Positions 6,101-15,959 of a DNA stretch of 48,811 nt are shown here, piece after piece. Position 1 is the first letter of the stretch. Every line of letters starts with the position of its first letter. The position numbers and the translations under genes are program-made. The notes below the pieces were generated by a model. The model saw only the letters and a program-made list of their open reading frames with translations. It ran no database searches and was not told the DNA's origin. The DNA comes from Pirellulales bacterium (GTDB lineage: Bacteria; Planctomycetota; Planctomycetia; Pirellulales; JAEUIK01), in NCBI GenBank assembly GCA_019745975.1, contig JAIESQ010000064.1, positions 1 to 48,811 of the forward strand, in the 5' to 3' direction.

Positions 6101-9100
6101 CTAGCGCGCCGTCGCGGGCGCCTCGCCTGCCAGCGAACGCAGATAGGCGTCGAGATCTGCCAATTGCTGGTCGCTCAGGCCGGCCAGCAGCCCGGTCGGC
6201 ATCAACGATTGTTCACTAGCGCGCTGGCTGGCCAGTTCATCGCCGGTGATGCGCACCGTCGTATCGGGGCCGGTTTGCAAGAGCGTGCCGTCGGGCGATT
6301 CGTAGACGATCAAGCCGGTGAAGACGCGGCCGTCGCGGGTGGAGATGATCGTTGTGCGGTAGAGAGGCGCCACGTCGCGGCTGGGATCGACGATCGCCGC
6401 GAACAAATCGTCGCGGCTGAAGCGCGCCGCCGCGCCTGCCAGATCTGGGCCGAGCCGGTCGTTGCCGCGCCGTTCGTTGCCGCGATGACAGCGATGGCAA
6501 TTCTGCCGCTCGAAGATGGCGCGGCCTGCTTCCACGTTGCCTGCCGACCAGTTGATCGCCGCCAATCGAGCGCGCCAGGCGGCCAGGTCGATCGCAGTCG
6601 ATTGCTCCAGCGCGGCGGACTCGGCGGGGTGCTCTGCGCGGAACCAGTCGAACAGGGGTTCGTAAAGTTGGTCGAGTTCGGCGGCATCGATACCTTGTTC
6701 ATCAATTGCGAACGTGCGGCCGGCCGCGAGCTCGACCAGTGCGACGAGCCTGGCGCGGGCGTCGCGGCCTGCCCGAGGCGTTTCGCGATCGCCGGGTTTC
6801 GACCTGCTGCCAGGCGCGAGCGCCAGTTGCTGGTCGTCGCGAATCGTGCGATCGAGCGCGCGGAGTGCGGCGGCGATTTCTGCTGGTTCAAGTTTCGGCA
6901 AACTCCCGAGCGCGGCGGCCGCCTGGCGAACAACGCCAAGTTCGAACGAATCGAGGGCGGCCACGAAGCGCTCCCTGTCAACCGCCTGAGGATTGCGGGC
7001 TAGCACCGACGCGATCGCGTCACGGACGTTGGGATCGTCGGCGCGAGCGCGCAACGCGGGAAACAGCTCGTCGTTGGGCAAGCAGGCGAGCGCTTGCACC
7101 AACTCGGCGGTCCACGTGTTTGGTTCGTCGGCGTCAATTTCAGTGTTGTCGGATTCTTCGCCGGCTCGCTTGGTGGCAACCGCCGCGAGCAAACGGCGCG
7201 CGGCGGCCGGGCGATCCGTCTCGGGCATGGCCAGCACGAACATCGCGTGCTCGGGCAGGCCGAATGCCGGCGCAGCGCCCACGGCGCGGGCAAGGCTTGG
7301 ATCGCGTCGGCACAGTTCGCCAAAAGCCTCGGTCACGCGCAGTGGCCAGGTGCGGCTGACAAACTCGCCCCGCGCGGCCAGCTTGCCATGAAGTCCGACA
7401 AGCGCTGCTGCCGTGGCGTTCGTTACTTCTGGCGTGCGCGGTCCGCCGATTCTCGACAAGGCGAACAGGTAGTGCAGATCGTCCTGAGGAACGCTAGCGT
7501 TTGTTAGTTTCGCAGTCACGCGCTCCAGCACGCCGGGCACGTCGGCAGCGAGCATCGCCAGCACGCGGACAAGCTCGCGATCGAGCTCGGCGTCGTCGCT
7601 GGGCAAGAGCGGCGTCAGGCGCTTGGCAAGCATCTCGCGGTCCGCCGCCGGGAGATTCTCCGGTTTGCGGGCGACGTAGCCGACCATGCCGCGATCAGGC
7701 GGGCTTTCGATATCGACGTCGCCCAGGGCGAGCATAATCAAGCGCAGCGCTTCGAGACGCAGGTCGACGATCTTGCAATCGCTGGCAACGGAAGCCACAT
7801 ACGATACTCCAGTCGAACTGCCGCTCAGATCGAGCATGCTGTCTCCGACGCGCATCCCAAGGTGTGCAAGCCGCTTGCGGACGTAGTAGGGATCGGTCGG
7901 GTCGAGTGATCGAGCCAACGCACGTTCGTTTGTGCTGCGGATGTCCATTTGGACACCTCGCTGCTGTGCGATGATAGCGGCCCGAGCGTAACGGTCCGTC
8001 GAAGTCAGCGATTGCAACGTCGAGCCGACGATCAAGTCTCGGCGCATGCCGGCTTCGATTGCGGATCGCAAAACCAGCGGATCACCGTCGTTCACCAGGG
8101 TCGTGACGAGCTCCGCGTGGACTCGGTAGTCGTGAATTGTCGTTAACGTCCATGCCAGCCTGGCACGCACTTCTGGATCGCGCGTTTTGGCTGCGATTCG
8201 CGCAGCGGGCACCGATGGCGCTTGCCACAACTCAGTAACGACTTCGATTGCCCGCACACGATCGGCGACGGGCAGCGACTCGTCGAGAATCGCCGCTTCA
8301 ATCGCTGGTTGCCCAAGTTCTTGCGCTGCGGGAACCCACTGCGCCCGCGACCAGGCACTCAGCGGTTGATCTGCTCGCAATACCGAAAGTAGCTGGGCAT
8401 GTGCATCACCTCCTGCCGCGTCGCGCGCGCCGGGCTGCTCGTCGTTCCCCGCGTAGTAAACTCGGTACACGCTCCCCTGCGTGCGGCGGCCGCCAGTGGC
8501 GACGAACAGATCGCCGCGCGGGCCAATCTCCAAGTCGACCGGCGCTAAGCCACTCGAGCCTCGCGACTGCATGAACACCTCGGGTTGGCTCGTGAAGGTG
8601 CTGCCCGCTGGCGTGAGCGGCAAGAAGTACACGCGGCCAAAGGTCCATTCGGCGCCGAACAGTCCGCCGTGGTAGCGCTCCGGAAAGGCGCGATGCCGGC
8701 AACAGACGATGCCGGTCGGCGAGCCGCGCCCCAGCTCCGCGGCGCGCGGCACGTTGTCGGCCCACGACGCCGGTCGGCTCCAACTGGCCACGTGCCCTCC
8801 GGAGAGCCAGCCGTGCTCGCGGCCGATCGCCACGTCGAACAAGCGCGTCGGGGCGTACCAGGGCAAGTGATGATCGCGCTCGCCATCGCTATCGACCGTG
8901 AACATCTGCCCGCTGGGTGAAAACGCGATGTCGTACGGATTGCGAAAACCATGGGCGAGGACTTGTGTTTGCCGGCCATCGCGCGAGACGCGCAGGATGG
9001 CGCCCGAGCGCGGCTGCCGCACCGGTGAATGCTCGGCGGTGACGTGCAACGCGCTCACGCCGGCGTCGTTACCACAGACAACGTCGAACCAGCCGTCGGG

Positions 9101-9613
9101 GCCCAGCAGAATCGCGTGTGCACCGTGCTCACCTCCGCGCAGCCTGGCCCACGCCTCGGGCGGGGCGTCGGCGTGGCCATTGCCGTCGGCGTCTCGCAGT
9201 CGGCCGAGCATGCCGTCGCCGGTGAAGAGCAAGTCGTGGCCATCGAAGCAGAGCCCCTGCGCGCCCGAAGCCGGTAGCGAAGAGAATAGTTCCGCGCGAT
9301 CCGCCTGGCCATCGCCATCGTCGTCGAAGAGCGTTTTGACGTAGCCTGGCCCCGCGACGACGACGCGGCCCTTTGCGTCGAGGGTCATGGAATATATGTC
9401 GTGCGCCAGGTCGTCGCCCGCGTAGAGTGTGATGCGAAATCCCGCAGGCAAGTCGAAGTCGGTCGAGACGTCGGGCGGATTTGTGGCGGAAGCGGGAAGA
9501 TCTTCGGCTCCCGCACGTGCTGGCGAACCGTGGCACCAGGCGAGAATCGCCAAGGTGGCCGACAACAGAGCCGCAGGGCGCCAGCCGATCAATTGTGGCG
9601 ATGAGCCCGACAT
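6101..9613 (-). CDS. Secreted propeller/HEAT/cytochrome c protein (PVC type)
   Basis: This 1170-residue protein has a signal peptide (residues 1-35) and a glucose/sorbosone-dehydrogenase-like beta-propeller at about 50-390, with DGDGQADRAE-type calcium motifs and the GFRNPYDIAFSPSG signature. A helical-repeat (HEAT-like) region covers about 430-950. A C-terminal cytochrome c domain starts at about 1020, with heme-binding C1039-H-R-C-H1043 and the expected GPDLAGAAARFSRDDLFAAIVDPS continuation. Planctomycetes and Verrucomicrobia carry many such proteins, annotated as membrane-bound dehydrogenase or heme-binding proteins. They probably oxidise a sugar-derived substrate in the periplasm and pass electrons through the heme; substrate unknown. 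The start is ATG at 9613, in TGAGTGATG, so it abuts the stop of the upstream HEAT gene; GTG at 9616 is an alternative. Confidence 0.9.
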   Translation of the reverse strand: MSGSSPQLIGWRPAALLSATLAILAWCHGSPARAGAEDLPASATNPPDVSTDFDLPAGFRITLYAGDDLAHDIYSMTLDAKGRVVVAGPGYVKTLFDDDGDGQADRAELFSSLPASGAQGLCFDGHDLLFTGDGMLGRLRDADGNGHADAPPEAWARLRGGEHGAHAILLGPDGWFDVVCGNDAGVSALHVTAEHSPVRQPRSGAILRVSRDGRQTQVLAHGFRNPYDIAFSPSGQMFTVDSDGERDHHLPWYAPTRLFDVAIGREHGWLSGGHVASWSRPASWADNVPRAAELGRGSPTGIVCCRHRAFPERYHGGLFGAEWTFGRVYFLPLTPAGSTFTSQPEVFMQSRGSSGLAPVDLEIGPRGDLFVATGGRRTQGSVYRVYYAGNDEQPGARDAAGGDAHAQLLSVLRADQPLSAWSRAQWVPAAQELGQPAIEAAILDESLPVADRVRAIEVVTELWQAPSVPAARIAAKTRDPEVRARLAWTLTTIHDYRVHAELVTTLVNDGDPLVLRSAIEAGMRRDLIVGSTLQSLTSTDRYARAAIIAQQRGVQMDIRSTNERALARSLDPTDPYYVRKRLAHLGMRVGDSMLDLSGSSTGVSYVASVASDCKIVDLRLEALRLIMLALGDVDIESPPDRGMVGYVARKPENLPAADREMLAKRLTPLLPSDDAELDRELVRVLAMLAADVPGVLERVTAKLTNASVPQDDLHYLFALSRIGGPRTPEVTNATAAALVGLHGKLAARGEFVSRTWPLRVTEAFGELCRRDPSLARAVGAAPAFGLPEHAMFVLAMPETDRPAAARRLLAAVATKRAGEESDNTEIDADEPNTWTAELVQALACLPNDELFPALRARADDPNVRDAIASVLARNPQAVDRERFVAALDSFELGVVRQAAAALGSLPKLEPAEIAAALRALDRTIRDDQQLALAPGSRSKPGDRETPRAGRDARARLVALVELAAGRTFAIDEQGIDAAELDQLYEPLFDWFRAEHPAESAALEQSTAIDLAAWRARLAAINWSAGNVEAGRAIFERQNCHRCHRGNERRGNDRLGPDLAGAAARFSRDDLFAAIVDPSRDVAPLYRTTIISTRDGRVFTGLIVYESPDGTLLQTGPDTTVRITGDELASQRASEQSLMPTGLLAGLSDQQLADLDAYLRSLAGEAPATAR

Positions 9614-9616
9614 CAC

Positions 9617-10903
9617 TCAGCGGCTCGGCGCTTTCGGCGCGGGCACGGCGGGTGCCGCCGGTGCCGGCGCCGCCTCCGCGGCCGGGCCCACTTCAGCCGG
9701 CGCGGCATCCTTCGGTTGTGCGGCGAGCCACTCATTCCACTTCTTGAAGGCCGCCGCGCGCTTGGCCGGCGTGCCAAAGCCCGTCGTCATGGGCTGAAAA
9801 ACCATTTGGGGGTTCTTCTGCAAATGCTCGAAGCCATAAGTGGCGAAATCCTGGCCGGTGATGTGGACCGCCACGGCCAGCGCCACGTCGCGCAATTCGG
9901 TGCGCACTTCCTTATTGTTGATGCTCAGCGACCCGAGCAGGTTCTCGTCGGCCAGAAACGGCGCGACGGCGGTCAGATCGGCCCGGCCGCCAAATTTGGC
10001 GATCAACAATAGCGCGTATTGGGCGATGTGGGGTTGCACCCCGCCGTCGCGCAGCATCGCCAGGGCCGGCGCGAGCCCTTCGCGCAGGTCGAATTGCAGC
10101 GCCAGCATGAAGTTCTGATAGGCATTCGGCGAACCCGATGGCTTGGCGATCCAGGCGCCGATCAGTTTGCGGATCGGCGCGGCCAGTGCGGCGTCACGCA
10201 TGGCGCCCTGCACCGATTGCTGGTAGCTGAACGTATGCAGGTAGGAAATCATCTGGTCGCTGACGGTGACATCGGGATGGGTGGCGACAAAGAACAAGGC
10301 TGCCACACTGCCCAGCGAAATCTGGCCGCGCTGGGCCTGGTTGCCACCGTAGGCCCGTTGCTGCAGTTGCTCGCAGCGCGCCTGCATCAGCGGCGACACC
10401 TGATCGGGAGCGGCCGCCTGGGCCTCGAGCAAATCGGCCTCGGCACGCTGCATCTCAACGAACAATTCGCGCGTGGTGGCGTCGCTGCCAACGAGCTGAC
10501 GGTAACGATCCCATCCTGGCAGGTCGTGGTCTTCGCGCCCATCGCGATCAGCGGCGAACGCTTCGATCCGCGACTTCAGATCGAGATCGAGCACGATCGC
10601 CAGCACCCGTCGGCAACGCATGCGCACCTCGGGATCGTCGACCTGCAGGCCTGCCAAGAGGGCGGCTTTGGCCGGCAGGCCGATGCGCGCCAACCGCAGT
10701 GTGGCCCGCTGGCGAACCTCGAAAGAATCGTCGCCAAGCTGGCGGACCAGCTCGACCGCTTCGCGGGCGGCCTGGTGGCGATCGTGCTTGGCATCGGCCG
10801 CCGATAGGAATGACCCTAGGAGCGCCACTACGACAACAGCGATCGCGGGGAGCAAGCGGTGTCCAGTGCGGAACGTGAACGTTCCGAGCAAGCGAAGGAC
10901 CAT
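9617..10903 (-). CDS. Secreted HEAT-repeat-like protein
   Basis: I chose the ATG at 10903 because it follows GAGG at about ten bases and gives a signal peptide (HRLLPAIAVVVVALLGSFLSAADA). An in-frame ATG at 11062 would add 53 residues before it. The mature part has a short HEAT-like unit (ELVRQLGDDSFEVRQRATLRLARIG and then a second repeat with DDPEVRMRCRRVLAIVL), a helical middle with further armadillo-like spacing, and an Ala/Pro-rich tail of about 40 residues that looks disordered. Its stop touches the start of the large cytochrome protein, so the two are translated as a unit and may form a periplasmic complex. The HEAT-like N-terminus is visible; the partner role is inference. Confidence 0.75.
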   Translation of the reverse strand: MVLRLLGTFTFRTGHRLLPAIAVVVVALLGSFLSAADAKHDRHQAAREAVELVRQLGDDSFEVRQRATLRLARIGLPAKAALLAGLQVDDPEVRMRCRRVLAIVLDLDLKSRIEAFAADRDGREDHDLPGWDRYRQLVGSDATTRELFVEMQRAEADLLEAQAAAPDQVSPLMQARCEQLQQRAYGGNQAQRGQISLGSVAALFFVATHPDVTVSDQMISYLHTFSYQQSVQGAMRDAALAAPIRKLIGAWIAKPSGSPNAYQNFMLALQFDLREGLAPALAMLRDGGVQPHIAQYALLLIAKFGGRADLTAVAPFLADENLLGSLSINNKEVRTELRDVALAVAVHITGQDFATYGFEHLQKNPQMVFQPMTTGFGTPAKRAAAFKKWNEWLAAQPKDAAPAEVGPAAEAAPAPAAPAVPAPKAPSR

Positions 10904-11125
10904 GCCGGGATACCTCGGGGTTTGGCGGGCTAGCGTGCCGTGCGCGAGCACAACCAATCTCGATTGTAAGCGCCGCTTCCAACTGGCGTCTAGCAACTCT
11001 TGATCCACGAAATCACTCGCCAGGCGCAGCAGCAAGCAGCGCGGGGCCGCTAGAATCGCCACATGCGGCAGCGGTTGCCAGCAGCCTGGGTCGTTTCCAT
11101 CACACGCTCGTCAAGGTGAAAGCGC

Positions 11126-11887
11126 TTGCTTGCCCTGGAACAATCGAAGACCCCGGCGATCGCCGTTCGCGGCCTGGCTAAGACTTTTGGCGCCGGCGAA
11201 ACTCGCGTTGAAGCCCTGCGCGGCATCGATCTCGAAGTCCCCCGCGGACAGTTCGTCGCGGTAATGGGCCCGTCGGGTTCAGGCAAGAGCACGCTGTTGC
11301 ACTTGATCGGCGGACTCGACCGCCCAACCACCGGCAGCGTGCAAATTGGGGGCAACGACTGCGACAACCTTGATGACGATGCTCTGGCGCTCGTACGGCG
11401 GCGACAGATCGGCTTCGTCTTTCAGACCTTCAATCTACTCGACGTGCTCACGGCGCTGGAGAACGTCGCCTTGCCCCTGGTGATTGATGGCGCGACTCAA
11501 GCGGCAGCCAACGAACGTGCCCTGGCGGCCATGCACGCCGTCGGCATCGAGCACCGCGCCAGCCATCGGCCGACGGAACTCTCGGGGGGCGAACAACAAC
11601 GTGTGGCTGTCGCCCGCGCGCTCGTGACCGAGCCGTTGGTGCTCTTGGCCGACGAGCCGACAGGCAATCTCGACACGGCCCACGGCGATCAGGTAATGCA
11701 GCTTTTGCGACAACTGGTCGACGAGCGCGGGCAGACAATCTTCATGGTCACCCACGATCCGAGCCATGCGGTCGCGGCCGATCGCTTGATTCTGCTGCGC
11801 GACGGGATGATGGTCGACGAGCGGCAGCTTGCGCGCGATGGCGAGGCACGCCGCGCCTTGCTTGCGCAGGGAGTCGCCCCGCGATGA
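11126..11887 (+). CDS. ABC transporter ATPase, LolD/MacB type
   Basis: The 253-residue nucleotide-binding protein has Walker [10 protein letters not shown] at about 50, the Q-loop in FVFQTFNLL, signature [16 protein letters not shown], Walker [13 protein letters not shown] and the switch His in VTHD. The form DEPTGNLD with [13 protein letters not shown] is characteristic of the MacB/LolD/FtsE subgroup, which powers mechanotransmission permeases rather than substrate channels. The start is TTG at 11126 with AAGGTGA at proper spacing. The stop overlaps the ATG of the permease by four bases (ATGA). The pair likely exports or extracts lipids, lipoproteins or peptides at the cytoplasmic membrane; no periplasmic adaptor gene is next to it. 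Confidence 0.92.
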   Translation: MLALEQSKTPAIAVRGLAKTFGAGETRVEALRGIDLEVPRGQFVAVMGPSGSGKSTLLHLIGGLDRPTTGSVQIGGNDCDNLDDDALALVRRRQIGFVFQTFNLLDVLTALENVALPLVIDGATQAAANERALAAMHAVGIEHRASHRPTELSGGEQQRVAVARALVTEPLVLLADEPTGNLDTAHGDQVMQLLRQLVDERGQTIFMVTHDPSHAVAADRLILLRDGMMVDERQLARDGEARRALLAQGVAPR

Positions 11888-14406
11888 GGCTCACGCGCTA
11901 CTCCCTGCGCGAATTGCGGTTGCGCCCCGGACGCACGCTCCTCACGCTGCTGGGTATCGCTTTCGGCGTGGCGGCCGTGTTGGCCATCGCGCTGGTGATC
12001 GACACCACGCGCCGCGCCTATCGCGAAATGCACGAAACGATTGCGGGCCGCGCGGCGCTCGAGGTCGTAGCCGAAGGGCTCGGCGGCTTTCGTCCGACGA
12101 TGCTCGATGCACTGCGCCAAGTGGACGGCGTGCAAAGGGTCGTGCCAGTCGTGCAAGCGCACACTGCGCTGGCGAGCCCCAAAGGAGTTGTCGGCCTGGT
12201 ACTGATGGGAATCGACCCGCAGCAAGACGGCGCGTCGCGGCACTATGCGTTTCGCGCGGGGCGCCAGGTGGTCGCCGACGACGAAGTGGTGCTCGAAGCC
12301 GGCTTCGCCCGAGTTTACGGACTTGAGTTGGGCAAGCCAGTGCGGTTTCTTACGCCGTCGGGCACGGCGACACTGACGCTCGTCGGCTTGCTCGCCCCCG
12401 AAGGGCCAGCGGGGATCGTCGGCGGGCATATCGCCTTTGTGCCAATCGAAACGGCGCAGCGCCTGTTGAATATCGCTGGCCAGGTAAACAGCATCGAACT
12501 GGTTTTGCGCGATGGAACGATGCCAAGCGCAGTCGCCCAGGCCGTGCGCGGCGCGCTGTCGCCGGGATTGCTCGTGCAAGAGCCGGCGACGAGGGGCAGC
12601 CTCTCAGCCCATAGCATGCTCAGCACCGAGCAGGCGCTGGCCGCGATGAGCGCCGTGTCGCTGGTGGCCGGGGCCTTCGTGATTCTCAATACCTTTTTGA
12701 TGAGCTTAGGCGAACGGCAGCGGCAACTGGCGATCCTGCGCGCACTGGGTGCCACGCGGCGGCAAGTCACTCGCATGCTGATTGGCGAAGCCGCCGTGTT
12801 GGGAATCGCCGGCGCGGCGCTCGGCATCGTCCTGGGAATGCTGGCATCGCTAGGCATGACACGCGCGATGGAGCAACTACAAGGCACCCCGCTGCCGACG
12901 CTGCGCTTCGTGCCGGGGCCCCTTCTGCTGGCTGCCTTGATCGGTCCGGGCATGGCCGTGGCCGCGACCTACGTGCCGGCATGGTTGGCCGCGCGGCGCA
13001 ATCTGCTGACCGGATTGTTCGAAGAACTGCGCGGGGCCGAACCCGCGCTGCGTCGTTGGCCAAGCGTGTTGGGGCTGGCGATCATCGTCGCCGATAGCGC
13101 GCTGCTCGTGCCGATCCTCAACCGCTGGCTACCGGCAGCCACCATCACCGCGTTGTTGCCGATCTGCATGGCCGGCTTTCTCGTGGGGGCAATGCTCGTC
13201 ATGCCGTTGGTGACCGGCCCGCTGCTGGCGATCGTCGCCCCGCTGGCGCGGCCGATCCTCGGGGTCGAAGGGCAATTGGCCCTCGGGCAACTACGCTGCC
13301 GGCCGACGCGCACGTCGCTGACCGTCGGCGTGCTGTTCATCGCCTTGGTGGTGACGATCGCAATGGGGACGTCGCTTTTGAACAACATCCGCGACATCGG
13401 CCGCTGGACCGAGCGCACGATCACCGCCGACTTCATGGTGCGTAGCGTCATCCCCGACACCGGTGTCGTGGCCGGGGCCGCCCTGCCCGAGCGTCTGGCC
13501 GAGCGACTGGTGGCCCTCGAGGGAGTGCGGCGGATCGACAAGCTGAACTTCGTGGCGGCGCGCGTCGCCGGCGAACACGTGCTCCTGCTGGCCCGCTCGC
13601 ACGATCCCGAGCGGCCGCTGGCGTTCGACCTGGTCGAAGGCAACGCCGACATGCTGCGTGATCAACTGGCCCGCGGCGAAGCGGTCGTCGGCACCATGAT
13701 GGCACAGCGGATGAAGCTCGCACCGGGGAGCAGCTTCAAGCTCGACACGCGCGATGGGCCACTGGCGATCAAAGTAGCAGCCGTGATCAGCGAGTACACG
13801 GTCGGCGGCATGGCGTTTTACATGGAGCGCGATGCCGCGCGGCGGCTGCTAAACTTCCGCGGCGTCGACGTCTTCATGGTCGCCGCCCGCGATGGCCAGC
13901 AGGCGGCGGCCGAGCAACGGCTCCAGCAGTTCTGTCACGATGAACAGCTCCTCTTGCAATCGCAGGCCGATTTCCAAGCCTGGATCAATCGCATGATGGC
14001 CGGCGTGCTGGCCTCGATGTGGCTGTTAATGGCGCTGGTGTTCGTGGTCGCCAGCCTGGGAGTCGTCAACACACTGACGATGAACGCCCTGGAGCGAACG
14101 CGTGACTTCGGCGTGCTGCGGGCGATCGGCATGCTGCGCCGCCAGGTACGCAAGATGGTGCTCGGCCAGGCAATCACCCTGGCCGCGGTGAGCGTGCTGC
14201 CGGGCGTGGCGGTCGGCTGCGGACTGGCGTGGCTGATGAACGTAAGCACCAAGGCAATCCTGGGTCGACAGGTTCCGTTTGCGATCGACGTGCCCTTCGT
14301 GATCGGTTGCGCGGCGGCGGCCGTGTTGGTGTCGCTGCTGGCGGCCGCGCTGCCGGCGCGGCGGATGGCGCGGCTGCCGCTGGTGCAGGCGCTGAAGTAT
14401 GAGTAA
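11884..14406 (+). CDS. FtsX/MacB-like ABC permease (duplicated)
   Basis: The 840-residue permease starts in the ATGA overlap with its ATPase. Residue 20-45 is a first membrane helix (TLLTLLGIAFGVAAVLAIALVI), followed by a large periplasmic MacB_PCD-type domain to about 245, then three helices including an LRALGATRRQVTRMLIGEA coupling motif. A second copy of the layout follows: a helix near 475-500, a second periplasmic domain, and a final FtsX block with VVNTLTMNALERTRDFGVLRAIGMLRRQVRKM. Two FtsX units in one chain are typical of the lipoprotein-release/YbbP branch. The substrate is unknown. The duplication means one polypeptide could supply both halves of the transporter. Confidence 0.9.
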   Translation: MRLTRYSLRELRLRPGRTLLTLLGIAFGVAAVLAIALVIDTTRRAYREMHETIAGRAALEVVAEGLGGFRPTMLDALRQVDGVQRVVPVVQAHTALASPKGVVGLVLMGIDPQQDGASRHYAFRAGRQVVADDEVVLEAGFARVYGLELGKPVRFLTPSGTATLTLVGLLAPEGPAGIVGGHIAFVPIETAQRLLNIAGQVNSIELVLRDGTMPSAVAQAVRGALSPGLLVQEPATRGSLSAHSMLSTEQALAAMSAVSLVAGAFVILNTFLMSLGERQRQLAILRALGATRRQVTRMLIGEAAVLGIAGAALGIVLGMLASLGMTRAMEQLQGTPLPTLRFVPGPLLLAALIGPGMAVAATYVPAWLAARRNLLTGLFEELRGAEPALRRWPSVLGLAIIVADSALLVPILNRWLPAATITALLPICMAGFLVGAMLVMPLVTGPLLAIVAPLARPILGVEGQLALGQLRCRPTRTSLTVGVLFIALVVTIAMGTSLLNNIRDIGRWTERTITADFMVRSVIPDTGVVAGAALPERLAERLVALEGVRRIDKLNFVAARVAGEHVLLLARSHDPERPLAFDLVEGNADMLRDQLARGEAVVGTMMAQRMKLAPGSSFKLDTRDGPLAIKVAAVISEYTVGGMAFYMERDAARRLLNFRGVDVFMVAARDGQQAAAEQRLQQFCHDEQLLLQSQADFQAWINRMMAGVLASMWLLMALVFVVASLGVVNTLTMNALERTRDFGVLRAIGMLRRQVRKMVLGQAITLAAVSVLPGVAVGCGLAWLMNVSTKAILGRQVPFAIDVPFVIGCAAAAVLVSLLAAALPARRMARLPLVQALKYE

Positions 14407-14436
14407 TTGGGGCGCCACGCATCTTCAGAACAAGAA

Positions 14437-14470
14437 TGTCCGGGAATCTGCGTCCGGGTGTTTTGATATT
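14437..14470 (+). repeat. Copy of the TGTCCGGGAAT/TGCGTCCGGG repeat
   Basis: TGTCCGGGAATCTGCGTCCGGG followed by TGTTTTGATATT lies just after the permease gene. Nearly the same string begins at 41643, and its reverse complement appears at 21981-22020, so this is an interspersed intergenic repeat family. Confidence 0.6.
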
Positions 14471-14543
14471 TCTCTCCTACTCGACCGCCTTGGCGCGAGA
14501 CTCGTCACAATCACGTTCAGCCGCACCAGCGGCTGCCACCGCG

Positions 14544-15959
14544 CTACATGTTTGTGCGGTCATCCTCGTGCTCCGTCCCCAGCAGTGAATCGAGCGCGGT
14601 TGCCAGTTCGCGATCGTACCCTGAGTGCTGCGTGTAGACCCGGCAGATTCGCGAGCTGAGCGGAATCTGTCGCAAGAGCTCGCTGTCCATCAGGGCGCGA
14701 GTGACACCACTCGCCGAATCGTAGAGAAAGTTCTGCCCCGCCGCCGGCCCGCGCGTCCCAGGGCGATGGACGTGCCGAGCCAGGTCGATCCGCAGCGGCA
14801 TGTCGCGCAGCTCGCGCGGCAGGCGATCGCGCAACGCCTGCTCCACAAACCGCTGACTGCTGAAAATGCTCCCTTGCTCCGTTTCACCCACCGCGAAGAA
14901 GCGCGTCCGTTCGCAGGCCATGCGCCAGGGAAGCTCGCGCGCCAACAGCCGCTGCCAGCGCAACCCCAGCTCGCGCTTGGTCGCGTCGTCGCTCGTCGGC
15001 CAGCGGGCGACGTCGACCAGCAACGACCACTCGGTGAATTGCCGGTACTCTTCCAGGCGCTCGAGCGGATTGCCAGGAAATACATAGGCCTTGCTATCGG
15101 CGAACAACTCGGCCAATGCCAGATCGATCGCTCGCACGGTGCGGTGAAAGTAGACTGCGCGAAAAAGCTGCGCCCGCACCCCCACGAAGTTCGCCAAGGC
15201 CGCGATCCCGCGAGCGTGCAACGTGAGCCCCGCGGGGCTGAAAAAGCTGTAGTGCAACAGCCGCTCGAGATCGAAGGCACGCGTGTTGTAGCCCGACATG
15301 TACGCGTCGCGGAGCACGAAATCCATGTTGTCGATCGTATACAGCCCGCTGAACAAGCTGCGCAAGAATCGCAACCAGGTGGGCGCTGCATTCGCATTGC
15401 CTGGTGCCGAGTCGGCCGCCGTGGGACGCGTGATCAGGTAGGCGACATGCTCGGGGCTGAGCGTTTCGTGCGCCGCCAACTGGCTGTTGGGATTGCGGCG
15501 CAAGCGGCGGATGATGTCCCCCAGTTGGCTCTTGATGATCGCCGAGCCCAGCGTTTCGTGCGTGAGTCCAAAATCGGCCAGGTAGTGCTCGTCGAAAAAG
15601 TGGCCGAACGGCCCGTGGCCGACGTCGTGCAACAGGCCGGCCACGCGCAACAACGATTCGACATAGCCTCGGCTGGGAACATCCGCGCACACATCGGCCA
15701 GGCTGTCATGGAGCGCCGCGGCCGCTCGGCTCCCCAGGTGCATCACCCCCAGCACATGCTGAAAGCGCGTGTGCTCCGCCGTGGGGAAGACCCACCAGGC
15801 GGTTTGCAGTTGATGAATCTGACGCAACCGCTGCACCCAAGGGTGATCGATCAGGTGTTCCTCGGCAGATTCCGAGGATGGCAGGCCATGGGCTGAGGTG
15901 AAGGCGATGTACCCATGCAGCGGGTCGTGGCACAAGCTCTCGTGGTCAAACTGCTTCAT
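14544..15959 (-). CDS. HD-domain phosphohydrolase (dGTPase-like)
   Basis: The likely start is the ATG at 15959 (MKQFDHESLCHDPLHGYI), with the ATG at 15968 an alternative. The open frame continues to 16388 but that part has no protein-like composition. The HD-superfamily metal residues are visible as H in HTRFQHVLGV, H111-D112 in LLHDVGHGPFGH, and a later D in NMDFVLRDAYMSGY. The order PLHGYI, WVQRLRQIHQLQ, FPTAEHTRFQH and VGHGPFGHFFDEH matches the SamHD1/YwfO-type dNTP triphosphohydrolase family. It probably hydrolyses dNTPs or another phosphorylated metabolite in the cytoplasm. The C-terminal 150 residues are more variable. No neighbour indicates a pathway; it is divergent from the secreted protein at 16555. 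Confidence 0.85.
   Translation of the reverse strand: MKQFDHESLCHDPLHGYIAFTSAHGLPSSESAEEHLIDHPWVQRLRQIHQLQTAWWVFPTAEHTRFQHVLGVMHLGSRAAAALHDSLADVCADVPSRGYVESLLRVAGLLHDVGHGPFGHFFDEHYLADFGLTHETLGSAIIKSQLGDIIRRLRRNPNSQLAAHETLSPEHVAYLITRPTAADSAPGNANAAPTWLRFLRSLFSGLYTIDNMDFVLRDAYMSGYNTRAFDLERLLHYSFFSPAGLTLHARGIAALANFVGVRAQLFRAVYFHRTVRAIDLALAELFADSKAYVFPGNPLERLEEYRQFTEWSLLVDVARWPTSDDATKRELGLRWQRLLARELPWRMACERTRFFAVGETEQGSIFSSQRFVEQALRDRLPRELRDMPLRIDLARHVHRPGTRGPAAGQNFLYDSASGVTRALMDSELLRQIPLSSRICRVYTQHSGYDRELATALDSLLGTEHEDDRTNM

Noticed and set aside
11126-14406. Macrolide exporter MacAB
   Set aside because: ATPase and permease are separate and no MacA-like adaptor is adjacent; the motifs only support the general MacB/LolD mechanism.
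14625-15896. Long plus-strand open frame opposite the HD hydrolase
   Set aside because: It is a shadow frame produced by high GC at third codon positions of the real gene; no ribosome binding site and no protein motif.
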